Assembly (NCBI RefSeq): GCF_042655385.1
Contig: NZ_JBHSMA010000001.1
Location: forward strand, 558,001-622,000
From: Larkinella bovis
GTDB lineage: Bacteria; Bacteroidota; Bacteroidia; Cytophagales; Spirosomataceae
Reading direction: 5' to 3'
Length of the DNA: 64,000 nucleotides
Shown here: piece by piece, positions 45,833 to 54,971 of the stretch
How positions within the stretch are numbered: the stretch's first letter is position 1
Layout of the letters: every line of letters starts with the position of its first letter
The notes under the pieces: model-generated
Databases searched by the model: none
Told to the model about the DNA's origin: nothing
What the model saw: only the letters and a program-made list of their open reading frames with translations
Position numbers and translations under genes: made by a program

Positions 45833-47312
45833 TCAGTTCTTCCAGGGCTTTCTTCATCGCGTCGATCTGGCGTTTTTTCTGCAAACTGGTGGGGGCGGCC
45901 ACGCGCTCGCGGCAATCAAAAATGCCACAGCGTTCGCAGGCTTCATTGACAATGCGTTGCGGAATACCGGGGGTGAAGGGATTTAAAAACCGCATCTTGC
46001 TCCGAAGGGTGTCGGTCAATTTAAAACACATCGACACGCTCATGTTCTGCTGGAGATGCGGCTGGTAGGACTGGGCTACCGAGACGATAAAGAAGGTATT
46101 GCCCGAGTCGGCGTAGGTGGATAACTGTGACTGGCACAAGGCCCCGGCAAACTGGTGGTTTTTCTGGAGGGAGGCCAGTTCCTGCAAAATGGTCAGGGCT
46201 ACCCAGCGTCGGCAATAGTGCTCGTCCATCATGCTTTTAGGCCCGTGCTGGCGAGTCAGGTGCATTTCTTTCGTCAACCGGAAATTGGTCTGCCCGGCGG
46301 TATTGTTAAACCGGTAGAAAAACAGCTGATCGATGCCGAAATGCTTGGGAAGCAGGTTACTAAGTCGGTAAAAAAAACGTTCTGGCGTGGCCTTGAAGGA
46401 ATGAATCAACGCCAGAAAAGAATCGTTGCTCCAGGTCGGTTGATCGAAAAGGGCCTGTAGCCGCGGAATCAACTCCGTCCGACGAATCAGAATGGCCCCC
46501 GCGAAGTACGACGCTTTGTAATTATTAAGGATTTGCTCAAACGATTCGACTTCCACGTACGAATACGTATACGGACGAATCTTCAGGGTAAGGTATTGAA
46601 ATCCAACCTCCCGGGCCAGAATAAACGTCCGCTGTTCGGCCGACAGCTGGCTGTTCAGGTATAGTGTCCCGGATTCGGGTCGAAAAACCGAACGCAAGCC
46701 GGCCAGTTCCGGATTCGCTTCCTGTTCGAAGGGGTGAATCGAATAGCCAAACCGGGTTCGAAGCACGTTGCTTAAGAGCACTTCGTCGACCTCCGCGCCA
46801 CCCGACGCAAACTCGGTCAAAAACCGGTCGCCATCCTGTTCGATATCGTCGAAATAGTTGTCGTGCATTTCCTGGTACGACCGCAAAACCGCCATGTACA
46901 GGCGCTCGACGCTGACGTGGTAACTCCGGCCGATGTTCATGACGGTCGAAATCATGGCGCTGACTTTGGCGGGGGCTTCGGCCAGCAGTTCGAGCAGGTC
47001 GGCGGGGTCGATGCCCAGTAATTCGAGCGGGATTTCGGTTAAAAACCGGGACCGCAACAAATCGGAGATCGGCTCTAATTTCTTGCTTAATTTCAGCGAA
47101 ACCAGCGTGTCGTAATCCACCTCCATGGCTTTCGCCAGGGCCGCAATTTTATCGGTTTTTGGGTATTTACGCCCTTTTTCGATCTCGGTCAGATACGAAA
47201 CGGAGAGTCCCGAACGCTGGGCCAGTTCACTGATCGACAATCCTTTATCCAACCGGATCTGTTTTAATTTCAGGCCAAAAAGCAGTCGAATGTGATCGGT
47301 GTAAACAGCCAC
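45828..47312 (-). CDS. XRE-family regulator with degenerate IrrE domain (RamB/PrpR/ScfR-like)
   Basis: 494 residues. An N-terminal HTH (about 12-68: LKQIRLDKGLSISELAQRSGLSVSYLTEIEKGRKYP) is followed by an IrrE/ImmA-like domain. The usual HExxH is replaced by REVGF (FILAREVGFQYL), so protease activity is unlikely. The C-terminal region has a Cys cluster ERCGIFDCRE and RQIDAMKKAL. This layout matches short-chain acyl-CoA-responsive regulators (RamB, PrpR, MccR, ScfR). The convergent acyl-CoA dehydrogenase is a plausible target by context only. The stop codon lies within a repeat arm. Confidence 0.85.
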   Translation of the reverse strand: MAVYTDHIRLLFGLKLKQIRLDKGLSISELAQRSGLSVSYLTEIEKGRKYPKTDKIAALAKAMEVDYDTLVSLKLSKKLEPISDLLRSRFLTEIPLELLGIDPADLLELLAEAPAKVSAMISTVMNIGRSYHVSVERLYMAVLRSYQEMHDNYFDDIEQDGDRFLTEFASGGAEVDEVLLSNVLRTRFGYSIHPFEQEANPELAGLRSVFRPESGTLYLNSQLSAEQRTFILAREVGFQYLTLKIRPYTYSYVEVESFEQILNNYKASYFAGAILIRRTELIPRLQALFDQPTWSNDSFLALIHSFKATPERFFYRLSNLLPKHFGIDQLFFYRFNNTAGQTNFRLTKEMHLTRQHGPKSMMDEHYCRRWVALTILQELASLQKNHQFAGALCQSQLSTYADSGNTFFIVSVAQSYQPHLQQNMSVSMCFKLTDTLRSKMRFLNPFTPGIPQRIVNEACERCGIFDCRERVAAPTSLQKKRQIDAMKKALEELK

Positions 47313-47372
47313 TGGTTAAGAAGGATTATGAAGTGATGAAGGTAAAAATACCGCTAAAACGATGGTAAACAA

Positions 47373-47410
47373 AACGTCCACCCGGTTTCAGTGCGAACCG
47401 GGTGGACGTT
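47373..47410 (-). terminator. Terminator of the 47.4-kb lipoprotein gene
   Basis: Perfect 15-bp stem AACGTCCACCCGGTT (47373-47387) with AACCGGGTGGACGTT (47396-47410), loop 8 nt. On the minus strand it is followed by TTGTTTACC. It lies 18 nt past the gene's stop codon. Confidence 0.75.
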
Positions 47411-47428
47411 GAATGCTCAAACGTAAAG

Positions 47429-47893
47429 TTATCGTTTGAGACCTTTATAGGACTGGGTCCACTGGAGCAGCGAGCCATCCTGTGATACTTTGGTTACGGT
47501 GGTCAACGTCACGTTTTTGCCTTCAAAGAGGCCCGTTCCCACAAATTCACCATCGTATTTTTTATTGCCGAATAAAATCGAACCCCGATTTTTGCTCATT
47601 GTAAATTGTGAGCCGCTTAATTTGACAATATCCGTTTCGGTACTAAAACCGGGAAATTCGACGGTCATGCGTAACTCGTTGGCGGCATCGCCTTTCGCAA
47701 ACGTCAGGCTTCCTTTGCCACTGTCTTCGCTGTACGTAGGCCATCCGGGCGTCACACTGGTTTTGGAGGTGTAGTCAATGTCATACGTTCCCAGGTATTG
47801 TTCCCGGGGGTCAACATCTTCCGCAGCGCTACCGCCTTTTTTACACGCCGATACGCTTAACAAGAGGATAAAAAGGGTGACGATGATTCTCAT
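47429..47893 (-). CDS. Hypothetical lipoprotein (154 aa)
   Basis: Lipoprotein signal MRIIVTLFILLLSVSAC with Cys17 followed by KKGG, the Lys pair common in Bacteroidota lipoproteins. The mature part is beta-rich (GTYDIDYTSKT, ELRMTVEFPGF, GSLLQWTQSYKGLKR), of lipocalin-like or META-like length, with no firm family match recognised. A very stable terminator follows. An isolated -7-like TACATTTG (47983-47990, minus strand) lies upstream without a good partner. Function unknown. Confidence 0.82.
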   Translation of the reverse strand: MRIIVTLFILLLSVSACKKGGSAAEDVDPREQYLGTYDIDYTSKTSVTPGWPTYSEDSGKGSLTFAKGDAANELRMTVEFPGFSTETDIVKLSGSQFTMSKNRGSILFGNKKYDGEFVGTGLFEGKNVTLTTVTKVSQDGSLLQWTQSYKGLKR

Positions 47894-48019
47894 TGGGCCA
47901 TTAGGGGGTTATCAAAAGTTGAGTTAACATACAGGACTTTCGCATTACAACGAAATCGGTACCTTATATTATATATCAACCGCAAATGTAAGGCCAGAAA
48001 TGGGAATATTCGGGGACAG

Positions 48020-48093
48020 AGGTCCTCAATTTCCGGAGGTTTTTTTACGGGTTTCGGGACAGAAACCGCATCCCGGCCGGGAATTGAGGACCT
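48020..48093 (-). repeat. Long nested inverted repeat downstream of osmC
   Basis: AGGTCCTCAATTTCCGG (48020-48036) pairs with CCGGGAATTGAGGACCT (48077-48093) with one T-G mismatch. The 40-nt interior holds a smaller hairpin GGTTTC/GAAACC and a self-complementary CCCGGCCGGG at its edge. It begins 8 nt past the osmC stop on the minus strand. It may act as terminator or mRNA 3'-end stabiliser. Confidence 0.6.
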
Positions 48094-48101
48094 TATTGAC
48101 A

Positions 48102-48524
48102 CTAGGACAGCGAAGCTTCGACGCTGATGGCTGTATTCAATAATTTAGAAATCGGGCAGTTTTTTTCCGCATCGGCCACCAGTTCATCAAACTTTTCCTG
48201 GGTGATATCCGGCACGCTGGCCGTCAAGATCAGTTTTGAACTGCTGATGCTGCCGGAGTCGGTGTTAAACGTAATAACCGCTTTGGTGTCGAGCGAAGTG
48301 GCCGTAAAACCGGCTTCCTGAAGGTTAAAGGCCAGTTTCATCGAAAAGCACCCGGCATGGGCGGCTGCCACCAGTTCTTCGGGATTCGTGCCGACGCCAT
48401 CGGCAAAGCGCGTATTGAACGAATACTGGGTATCTTTCAGCACGGTGCTGGCCGTGCTCAGGGTCCCTTTTCCGTCTTTTCCTGATCCTACCCAGTGTGC
48501 GGAGGCATTGCGTTTGATTTCCAT
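48102..48524 (-). CDS. OsmC-family peroxiredoxin
   Basis: 140 residues from MEIKRNASAHWVGSGKDGKG; the upstream extension to 48611 is not conserved-looking. The OsmC pattern is clear: GTNPEELVAAAHAGCFSMKLAFNLQEAGF holds the peroxidatic Cys, and a second Cys lies in DAEKNCPISKLL. These proteins reduce organic hydroperoxides in the cytoplasm using both cysteines. Transcribed alone. A complex inverted repeat follows. Confidence 0.93.
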   Translation of the reverse strand: MEIKRNASAHWVGSGKDGKGTLSTASTVLKDTQYSFNTRFADGVGTNPEELVAAAHAGCFSMKLAFNLQEAGFTATSLDTKAVITFNTDSGSISSSKLILTASVPDITQEKFDELVADAEKNCPISKLLNTAISVEASLS

Positions 48525-48740
48525 AAAGATTCGGAGTGATGTGATGTTGAAAAGTGGCAAAGTAAGAAATGTTGACCAGAGCCTTGTTAATTTTCTTCCG
48601 GTTTGGCACAAAAATAATAGAATGGTTCCGCGCCGGCGGTGGGGTGTTGATCCGCCGGCAAGAGTTTTGGCCTTGTAGATGGCCGGTCGCGGCCGGATGA
48701 TCGTATTACGTACAGATCTTTATTGAAAGAACATTCGAAC

Positions 48741-49454
48741 ATGCAGATTCTTAAAAATTTATTTCAGGTGGGCGGGGATTTGAACGGCATCACCTTCGAT
48801 CAGCCCGGGGCTTTATGGAATGACGCCAATTCGTACGTGCTCAAAACCGCCGATGGCCTGATTCTCTTCGACTGTGGCTGTGGCGATACGTTGGAACAGA
48901 TTTTTGCCAATATGCGGTACTGGGACCTGTCGCCCGACGACATTCGGTATTGTTTCCTGACGCATGCCCATTTCGACCATGCCGGAGCCGCCCACCGGCT
49001 GAAAGAGCGGGGCGTTGAACTCATTGCCATTGGCGAAACCGCCGATGCGGTGGCGAAAGGTGACGAGCGCTGTTGCGGCTATTTGTACCACAAAACGTTT
49101 CAGCCGGTGACGGTCGACCGGACAGTTTCGGACGGCGAACGAGTGACCGTTCTGGGCCTTGAGCTGGAGGTGATGCACCTGCCAGGCCATAGCATGGGCT
49201 GCACAGCCTATTTCTTTACCTGGGACCGGAAGCGGGTCGTCGTGAGTGGCGATGTCATCGGCACGTTGCTGAGCGGTGATTTTGGCTGGAGCGGCTCGAT
49301 CGATTTCGACAAGAAAATCTACACCCGCTCGCTCCGCCGATTTGCCACGGTAGATACGGACCTCATGTTGCCCGGGCACGGGATGATTTATTTTTACAAG
49401 CCCCGCCGACGGGTCGAAGATGCCCTCAATTCGGCCCTGATGCAATGGCGATAG
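48741..49454 (+). CDS. Metallo-beta-lactamase-fold hydrolase
   Basis: 237 residues from MQILKNLFQVGGDL (an ATG at 48723 adds six residues). Signature metal motifs: LTHAHFDHAG, His in HLPGHSMG, Asp in VVSGDVIG and a late His in MLPGHGM. The N-terminal NSYVLKTADGLILFDCG is typical of glyoxalase II-like or lactonase-like MBL proteins. No signal peptide, so cytoplasmic. The specific substrate is not predictable. A 7-bp hairpin (GGGACGG/CCGTCCC, 49508-49528) lies between it and the convergent patatin gene. Confidence 0.9.
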   Translation: MQILKNLFQVGGDLNGITFDQPGALWNDANSYVLKTADGLILFDCGCGDTLEQIFANMRYWDLSPDDIRYCFLTHAHFDHAGAAHRLKERGVELIAIGETADAVAKGDERCCGYLYHKTFQPVTVDRTVSDGERVTVLGLELEVMHLPGHSMGCTAYFFTWDRKRVVVSGDVIGTLLSGDFGWSGSIDFDKKIYTRSLRRFATVDTDLMLPGHGMIYFYKPRRRVEDALNSALMQWR

Positions 49455-49561
49455 GGACCAAATGGAGGCCGACTTCTCCGTTGGGACCCGAGGTGGCAGT
49501 ATGCGGAGGGACGGCTAGAAACCGTCCCGGACTAGGCGCAATCCGTTTTACAGGCCGGTTT

Positions 49562-52500
49562 TTAACGTTTAGCCGGCTGGTAGTTCGTTTCTTTCTGGTG
49601 AAGGGCAAAGATTTTTTTGTTCAGGGCCGTAATGCATTTGGTCCATCCCTCGGTATTCCGGACGAAAAAGTCTTGTAAGGATAGGTTCAGGTCCGATTTC
49701 AGATCCGCATTGATGTTTTCTATACTGTGCGCACCCAATGCACGGTAACTTTCAAACTGGCTTTCACTGAAAAACTGATCGCTGGTTGATTCGTGCGGAA
49801 AAGCCTTTTTCGCCGAAGCATAGTTGAAAATATCCCGGGGTTCATTGCCGTAAAAAGCCGGTTTGATGTATAATAATATGCCGTCGCAGGCCGAGAAATA
49901 GTTGGCCCGTTCATTAAACGGGGCATTTTCCGCAATAGGAGCGGGGTTCTGGCAGGGCTGAGCCGCATCCGACCGGTGGGTCGTAACTTCGGAATAACGG
50001 ATGCGGCCAATGGCCAGGTATTTGCCGGGCGAGGTGGATTCGGATAGGCGGGACCGGATGTTGAACCCAAGCGGGAAATCGATCGTAATTCCGTGGTCGA
50101 TCCGAACTTTGCGGATGGCATTTCCCAGGTCTTCCAGGGTGCAGGTTTCGTCACAGCTGGCATCACTGACGAGGATGACCCGGTTTCGGCGGAGGACCAT
50201 TTCGTATAGGCCCAGATTTTCAAAATGGCCACCGTCCGATAAATAAACGTACTCGCTTATGTCATCGGTTTTTCCGATCATTTCCAGTAGAATGGGCCGG
50301 ATGGCCAGACCCGGAGACGATTTATTGAACGTTTTGTCGCCGGCGGGTCCCGGATTTCCGAGCCACCAGCCCAGTCGGACATTGAATAGCGTCATCAGAA
50401 AACCGATTACGGGTGAGGAATGATAACCCTGGTTGGGACTGGCGGCCGCCCCGGAAATTGTCAGGGCAGTTCCCAGCGTGATGCCCCGCTTGCCGCCATA
50501 ATACCGGGGATCGTCGTCCGGATAGGGAAAGCCCCCGGTATCGTTAAGATAAGTTCGCCGGTATCCCAAAAACAGGGCACCCGCGTGCAGGGGCGAAACG
50601 GTAAAGGACTCGGCTTTCCGCTCCTGCCAGGCCAGATTGCGTCCGGCAACCAGATTCAGTGCAATATTGATGATGTGAAAAGGCGGTTTTTGTTTGACCT
50701 GTTTCCTTGGCCCCTGGATGGGTTTATTTTTAAAGAGCAAGCGCCCCATATGAATGTTATCCGTCGGATCGAACCCGGTAAAGGGGTCGGACTGCCGTTC
50801 GCCGGGTGGGCGGGAGGCTCCCAGATAGGCCCGGATCAGGCGCATGCGGTACAAGGCGTGGAGGGAAAAATCATTGGTATTGACCAGGCCGCCAACGAGT
50901 AAGCCCAGAACAAACAAGCCGGTTATCACCAGCAGAGTAAGCCAGGGATTAACCGCTGCGAATCGGGCGGTAGTGAGTTTTGACAGATGCAGATGATCCA
51001 GATCGAACCAGGAATACAGGGTCCGAATCAAAACCAGATCGAGCATGGACAAGGCCACAAAGAGGGCAATGACCGCCATGATGGCGACTACCGGCAGGGT
51101 CAGAAAAGGCAACAGGCGGCTGAGACTCCGGTTTTCGTTACTTCCTTTGCGGGCAGCAGTACCCGCTCCGTCGCTTGCCGTTTTTGAACTTTGACCGAGC
51201 AGGGCCGTTAAAACCCAGGAACCAATCCCCAGGCCCGCGGTTAGGGAGGCACCCAGGGATTCGACGACAACTCCGGTGAGGATCGGACTAAACAGGATCA
51301 AACTGCAAACGGCCAGCCAGCCAACGGAGGTGATCAACAACCAGGCGCTGTAGCGGGCGCTCCATTCACGCTCGGCATCATCCGTGAAAACGCTGACCAA
51401 CCCTTCGAAAAAATAGCCCGCGAGTAAGATGGATAGGAGAAAACCGGGAACCGCCAGGCAGGTATAAAGTGCAATGCGGTAGGTCGACCAGTCGTAATCG
51501 ATCAGTTGCAAAAACAGGGCCGTAAGTTCCAGGAGAAAGCCTGCGACCATCCCCGTCAGAATAACCGCCAGAAATTCCCAGACCACAAGCGGAAGCAATC
51601 CAATGATTATTTGGGGATTTTTGAAAACACTAATCATAAAAACCGGCAGGGAGAATGGAGTCGGGGGCTTTTTTTTCAGACCTCTACTGTCCGGGCTTAC
51701 GTTGGCCGGCCGAAACCACAGCGACAAAAGCCAGCCCGCGAGGTGCACGGCCGTGGTGCCCAGAATAATCCAGACGGTCCCGTATGATTTGATCCGCAAT
51801 CCGGAATCCTGGTTGAGTTGCAGCGAATCCCGGATTTTCTGATAAAAGGCGGGTAACTGATTCGATCGCTCAAACCAGTGCCAGGCCAGCGCCATGCAAA
51901 AACCGGCCAAAATAACCGGCAAGAGACATTTGACTAAGAAAGCACCCTGGTTCCGTTTTGAAGCGGGGGCTCGCTCCCTTGCGGGCCGATTCCGGGCCTG
52001 AGGCCGGTTTGAGTGAATAAAAAACGCTCCAATTGTTGTAAAAATGGCCGAAAGCGCGAGCGCAAACGTAACGCTATGCGGATATACATCCATATCCAGC
52101 TCAATCAGGTTCAGAAAAAACCAGGGGAGTCCGGCAAAGGCGGCCAGGAGGGGAACAATAACCAGCCAGACCAGCAGCAGGTTTCGAAGGTAGATAGCGG
52201 CCAGGGTCCAGGAGTCAGCCGAAAACAGACCCAAAACCGGACTCAGGTAATTACTGTACTGGCGTAAGTGACGAACCGGAACAGCCTCCGGTTCGAGGGG
52301 CGTGTTGAACGGATCCTTGAGTTTTCGGATCACTTCCGGAAATCCTTCGTGGTGAATCCAGGCACTTAACCAGCCCCCCAGATACCCTCCTCCGGAAACC
52401 GTTGAGAGGTACGTGAATTTGTCCAGCAGGTCGATTTTGACTAAACCCTGGATGATGCCCAGGGCAAACGTGGCACTCCGGATGCCACCGCCAGAAAGAC

Positions 52501-53146
52501 AGAGAGCCGTCTGGTTCCGGCTATACATTTGATTGAAAATAGCTTCCAGACGCTGGTCATCTACCCGAACCAGGTAGCCAACGAAGGTATCTTCTAAAAG
52601 CAAGCGGTTCAGGAACTGCTCCTCGGGCCGGGTTGCCTCCGGGGCCTTGGCCATTTTGAGGAAGGACCTCAACACGCTGGTGGTTTGCACGTCTTCGGCT
52701 TTTTTCTGTTCAAAAGGACGTTTTTGCCGGTAATATTGAAGCATTCCCCGCGTGTAGGGGCGCAAGGGCATTTCCTCGTGGTGCATCCAGGCTTCCTCTT
52801 TGACCAGGTTTCCCCCTAATTTTTGCTGAAGAACCCGCTCAATCAGTTTCGTCAATTCGGACGCTTCGAGCGTTCCGGCGGTGGGGTGCTCGGCTACCAG
52901 CCACCGGGCCAGTTCTTTGTAGCGAAGCTCGTTGGGGGTTGGAATTGTCGTTGCATTTTCGGGGCGCAGCCAGGGCTTAATACCGGCCATTAATTCATCC
53001 GTATTTCGGAGTTGAATCGTGGCGATAAATTGCTCGTTGGCCTTTCGGTCGGGTTTAACGTGGTATAAATAGGCATACTCTTCTTCCAGAATTTCAGGAA
53101 GCCGAAGGGATTTCTTAATGGTTTGTTTCGTATCAGTATGCGTCAT
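49562..53146 (-). CDS. Very large membrane patatin-like phospholipase
   Basis: 1194 residues from MTHTDTKQTIKK (an ATG 3 codons upstream is possible). The patatin domain is split by a long membrane insert. The oxyanion GGG (219-221, CLSGGGIRS) and nucleophile Ser251 (STVSGGGYLGGW) come early; then about eight hydrophobic helices between roughly 310 and 760; the catalytic Asp971 (LSDGGHFENLG) lies late. An N-terminal ~190-residue helical region precedes the patatin part. It is predicted to be an inner-membrane lipid hydrolase. It is preceded on the same strand by the M19-like gene (56 nt gap), probably one operon. Confidence 0.88.
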   Translation of the reverse strand: MTHTDTKQTIKKSLRLPEILEEEYAYLYHVKPDRKANEQFIATIQLRNTDELMAGIKPWLRPENATTIPTPNELRYKELARWLVAEHPTAGTLEASELTKLIERVLQQKLGGNLVKEEAWMHHEEMPLRPYTRGMLQYYRQKRPFEQKKAEDVQTTSVLRSFLKMAKAPEATRPEEQFLNRLLLEDTFVGYLVRVDDQRLEAIFNQMYSRNQTALCLSGGGIRSATFALGIIQGLVKIDLLDKFTYLSTVSGGGYLGGWLSAWIHHEGFPEVIRKLKDPFNTPLEPEAVPVRHLRQYSNYLSPVLGLFSADSWTLAAIYLRNLLLVWLVIVPLLAAFAGLPWFFLNLIELDMDVYPHSVTFALALSAIFTTIGAFFIHSNRPQARNRPARERAPASKRNQGAFLVKCLLPVILAGFCMALAWHWFERSNQLPAFYQKIRDSLQLNQDSGLRIKSYGTVWIILGTTAVHLAGWLLSLWFRPANVSPDSRGLKKKPPTPFSLPVFMISVFKNPQIIIGLLPLVVWEFLAVILTGMVAGFLLELTALFLQLIDYDWSTYRIALYTCLAVPGFLLSILLAGYFFEGLVSVFTDDAEREWSARYSAWLLITSVGWLAVCSLILFSPILTGVVVESLGASLTAGLGIGSWVLTALLGQSSKTASDGAGTAARKGSNENRSLSRLLPFLTLPVVAIMAVIALFVALSMLDLVLIRTLYSWFDLDHLHLSKLTTARFAAVNPWLTLLVITGLFVLGLLVGGLVNTNDFSLHALYRMRLIRAYLGASRPPGERQSDPFTGFDPTDNIHMGRLLFKNKPIQGPRKQVKQKPPFHIINIALNLVAGRNLAWQERKAESFTVSPLHAGALFLGYRRTYLNDTGGFPYPDDDPRYYGGKRGITLGTALTISGAAASPNQGYHSSPVIGFLMTLFNVRLGWWLGNPGPAGDKTFNKSSPGLAIRPILLEMIGKTDDISEYVYLSDGGHFENLGLYEMVLRRNRVILVSDASCDETCTLEDLGNAIRKVRIDHGITIDFPLGFNIRSRLSESTSPGKYLAIGRIRYSEVTTHRSDAAQPCQNPAPIAENAPFNERANYFSACDGILLYIKPAFYGNEPRDIFNYASAKKAFPHESTSDQFFSESQFESYRALGAHSIENINADLKSDLNLSLQDFFVRNTEGWTKCITALNKKIFALHQKETNYQPAKR

Positions 53147-53202
53147 GCAGTACAAAAGAAATACGGTGATTACTTTTTATAATTTATGGCGATTACCTGG
53201 TG

Positions 53203-54618
53203 TTATCGGTAGTATTTCTTGAAAAAATCGATGGCATTGGAGCCCATAAAACGGGTCACGATTTCTTCTTCATGAATGCGGTTTTCGCTGTTCCGGAGGG
53301 GAGGATTATTGCGCATGTAATTGTGGGCGTGCATGAGTAAATAAGCATCCAGATCCGTCATTTCCCGGTGGGTCCAGTAGCCATTGATTGGATTCACAAG
53401 GCCGTCGTAATCGGTCCCTAAACATACGTTTCCCCACGCAAACAGATTTTGCTGATCGAGCAGTTCGGCAATGTGTTTAATCTGCTGCCAAACCAGTTCC
53501 GCCCAGGAAAACAGAATTTCCCGGCGATTGAGATGACCACGCGCGTGCCGTAAAACGCTTTCGCTGCCAATCCGTCGCTCGTCGAGCTGAATCCCGAACA
53601 GGCCGCCGGAACGGGCTACCCGCAGGATTTCGTCGTCCGAAAAGTTGATGGGATGGTCGTGAAATCGGTTTCGGTCGAGGTCATTCCCGCGCACACAACC
53701 GTGGCTGACGATAATCGGTATGTCTTGCGTGCTGAATTCGGTATCCAGAATGTCAAAATAGCGTTTCCGGGAGGCCACGCTCATGTGCTTGATGTCAATC
53801 AGAATCCGGGGGCCGGTGGTTGTCTCCAGCAACGCCCGGACGGCCTTCTCACCCAATGGCGTGAAACCCGCATCCAGGCCTTCCTGCTGATCCAGCAACT
53901 GTTGCAGAATGCCCGTAAGGCTTTCGGCATGCCCGCAGAGCTCATTGTAAAAATGGTGCGCAAACGTCATGAAGAGCGGACGGTGTTCCCAGCTTTTCAG
54001 GGCGGCTATATTCCTGAGGACGGTTTCCTCAACGGCTCCCTGTTCGATCCCGCACCCCAGAACGTGGGCACCTTCGATGGAAAGCATGAGGGCAATCGTC
54101 AGCGGGTCGCTCTCTTTCGACTTCAGAACAAGTGATTCAATATCCGCGTAATTCTTCGTCAGTACATACCGAACCGGTTGCCCGCCGGACAACTTAATGA
54201 CCGTACCGTTTATCTGCTTCAGAAACTCGTACTGTTCATTCAGTTCTACACAATAGGCCTCGGAAGAGGTAATGGCCTGTACCCTGTCGATGTATTTTTT
54301 GCCAAAACCGGTTACAAAATCGATCGGCAAGTCGGCAACGATGCTTTTCCCAAGCCGATTCCGGCAAAAACCGCGTTCGAGTGGATACAGAGCGTTAACC
54401 AGCACCCGAACGTTGCCACGGCTTGACGCCGTCAAATCAGTTTGGCGAAACCGGGTAAGCGTCAACGCGAAATTGACCAATTTGTCGATTAAGGTTGGGG
54501 GATCATGGTGCCAAAGGCTGGTTTTATCGTTCCGACTGGCACTTTGTTTGATGGCCGGAAGGCTGCGTCCGAACGGTTTTGAATGCGGATGGCAATGAAT
54601 ATCCACGAATGTTTCCAT
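53203..54618 (-). CDS. Membrane dipeptidase (M19)-like metallohydrolase
   Basis: 471 residues without a signal peptide. Amidohydrolase-type TIM barrel. The first metal motif reads DIHCHPH (HxH) where classical M19 dipeptidases have HxD. Later M19-like motifs are present: MLSIEGAH (bridging Glu), FMTFAHHFYNEL, IDIKHMS, PIIVSHGCVRG and LGTDYDG. Catalysis on a dipeptide or other amide/lactone substrate is plausible but unproven. First gene of a probable operon with the giant patatin. Confidence 0.82.
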   Translation of the reverse strand: METFVDIHCHPHSKPFGRSLPAIKQSASRNDKTSLWHHDPPTLIDKLVNFALTLTRFRQTDLTASSRGNVRVLVNALYPLERGFCRNRLGKSIVADLPIDFVTGFGKKYIDRVQAITSSEAYCVELNEQYEFLKQINGTVIKLSGGQPVRYVLTKNYADIESLVLKSKESDPLTIALMLSIEGAHVLGCGIEQGAVEETVLRNIAALKSWEHRPLFMTFAHHFYNELCGHAESLTGILQQLLDQQEGLDAGFTPLGEKAVRALLETTTGPRILIDIKHMSVASRKRYFDILDTEFSTQDIPIIVSHGCVRGNDLDRNRFHDHPINFSDDEILRVARSGGLFGIQLDERRIGSESVLRHARGHLNRREILFSWAELVWQQIKHIAELLDQQNLFAWGNVCLGTDYDGLVNPINGYWTHREMTDLDAYLLMHAHNYMRNNPPLRNSENRIHEEEIVTRFMGSNAIDFFKKYYR

Positions 54619-54971
54619 GATGATAAAGAGAAGGTTTAGGACGAAGAAAGATGTGTGACCGATAAAAGTTAACCCGGTTTTAAGCTACTTTATTCCATCG
54701 GCACCTGCCGAACGGATAGCCTTGAATCGGATCCGCAATGGATTCAATAAGAGCGGGTTAAAACGAAGGAGTGGAGACTGGTACTGGAAAACAACCTACA
54801 AAACTTTTGGACTGGAGGAGCAATTTTTTTAGGTAACGGTATGGGGAAAGGCATTCTGGCGTTAAACGGATTGAATCCCTGAAATAAACAGGTGAGGCAG
54901 CACGATTAAAATGGAATGAAGGGATTCAAATGAAAAAAAGGAGCGCTGCAAGCGCTCCTTTTTTTCCTGGG
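54619..54971. other. Intergenic region upstream of the M19-like gene
   Basis: 353 nt without a convincing ORF. AT-enriched. It holds the terminator at 54937-54961 and a weak -7-like TAACTTTT (54664-54671, minus strand) that could serve the M19-like gene. Confidence 0.6.
54937..54961. terminator. Terminator of the 55-kb small gene
   Basis: AAAGGAGCGCT (54937-54947) pairs perfectly with AGCGCTCCTTT (54951-54961) over a 3-nt loop, with A and T runs on both flanks. It lies 10 nt past the stop of the minus-strand gene at 54972. Confidence 0.75.
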
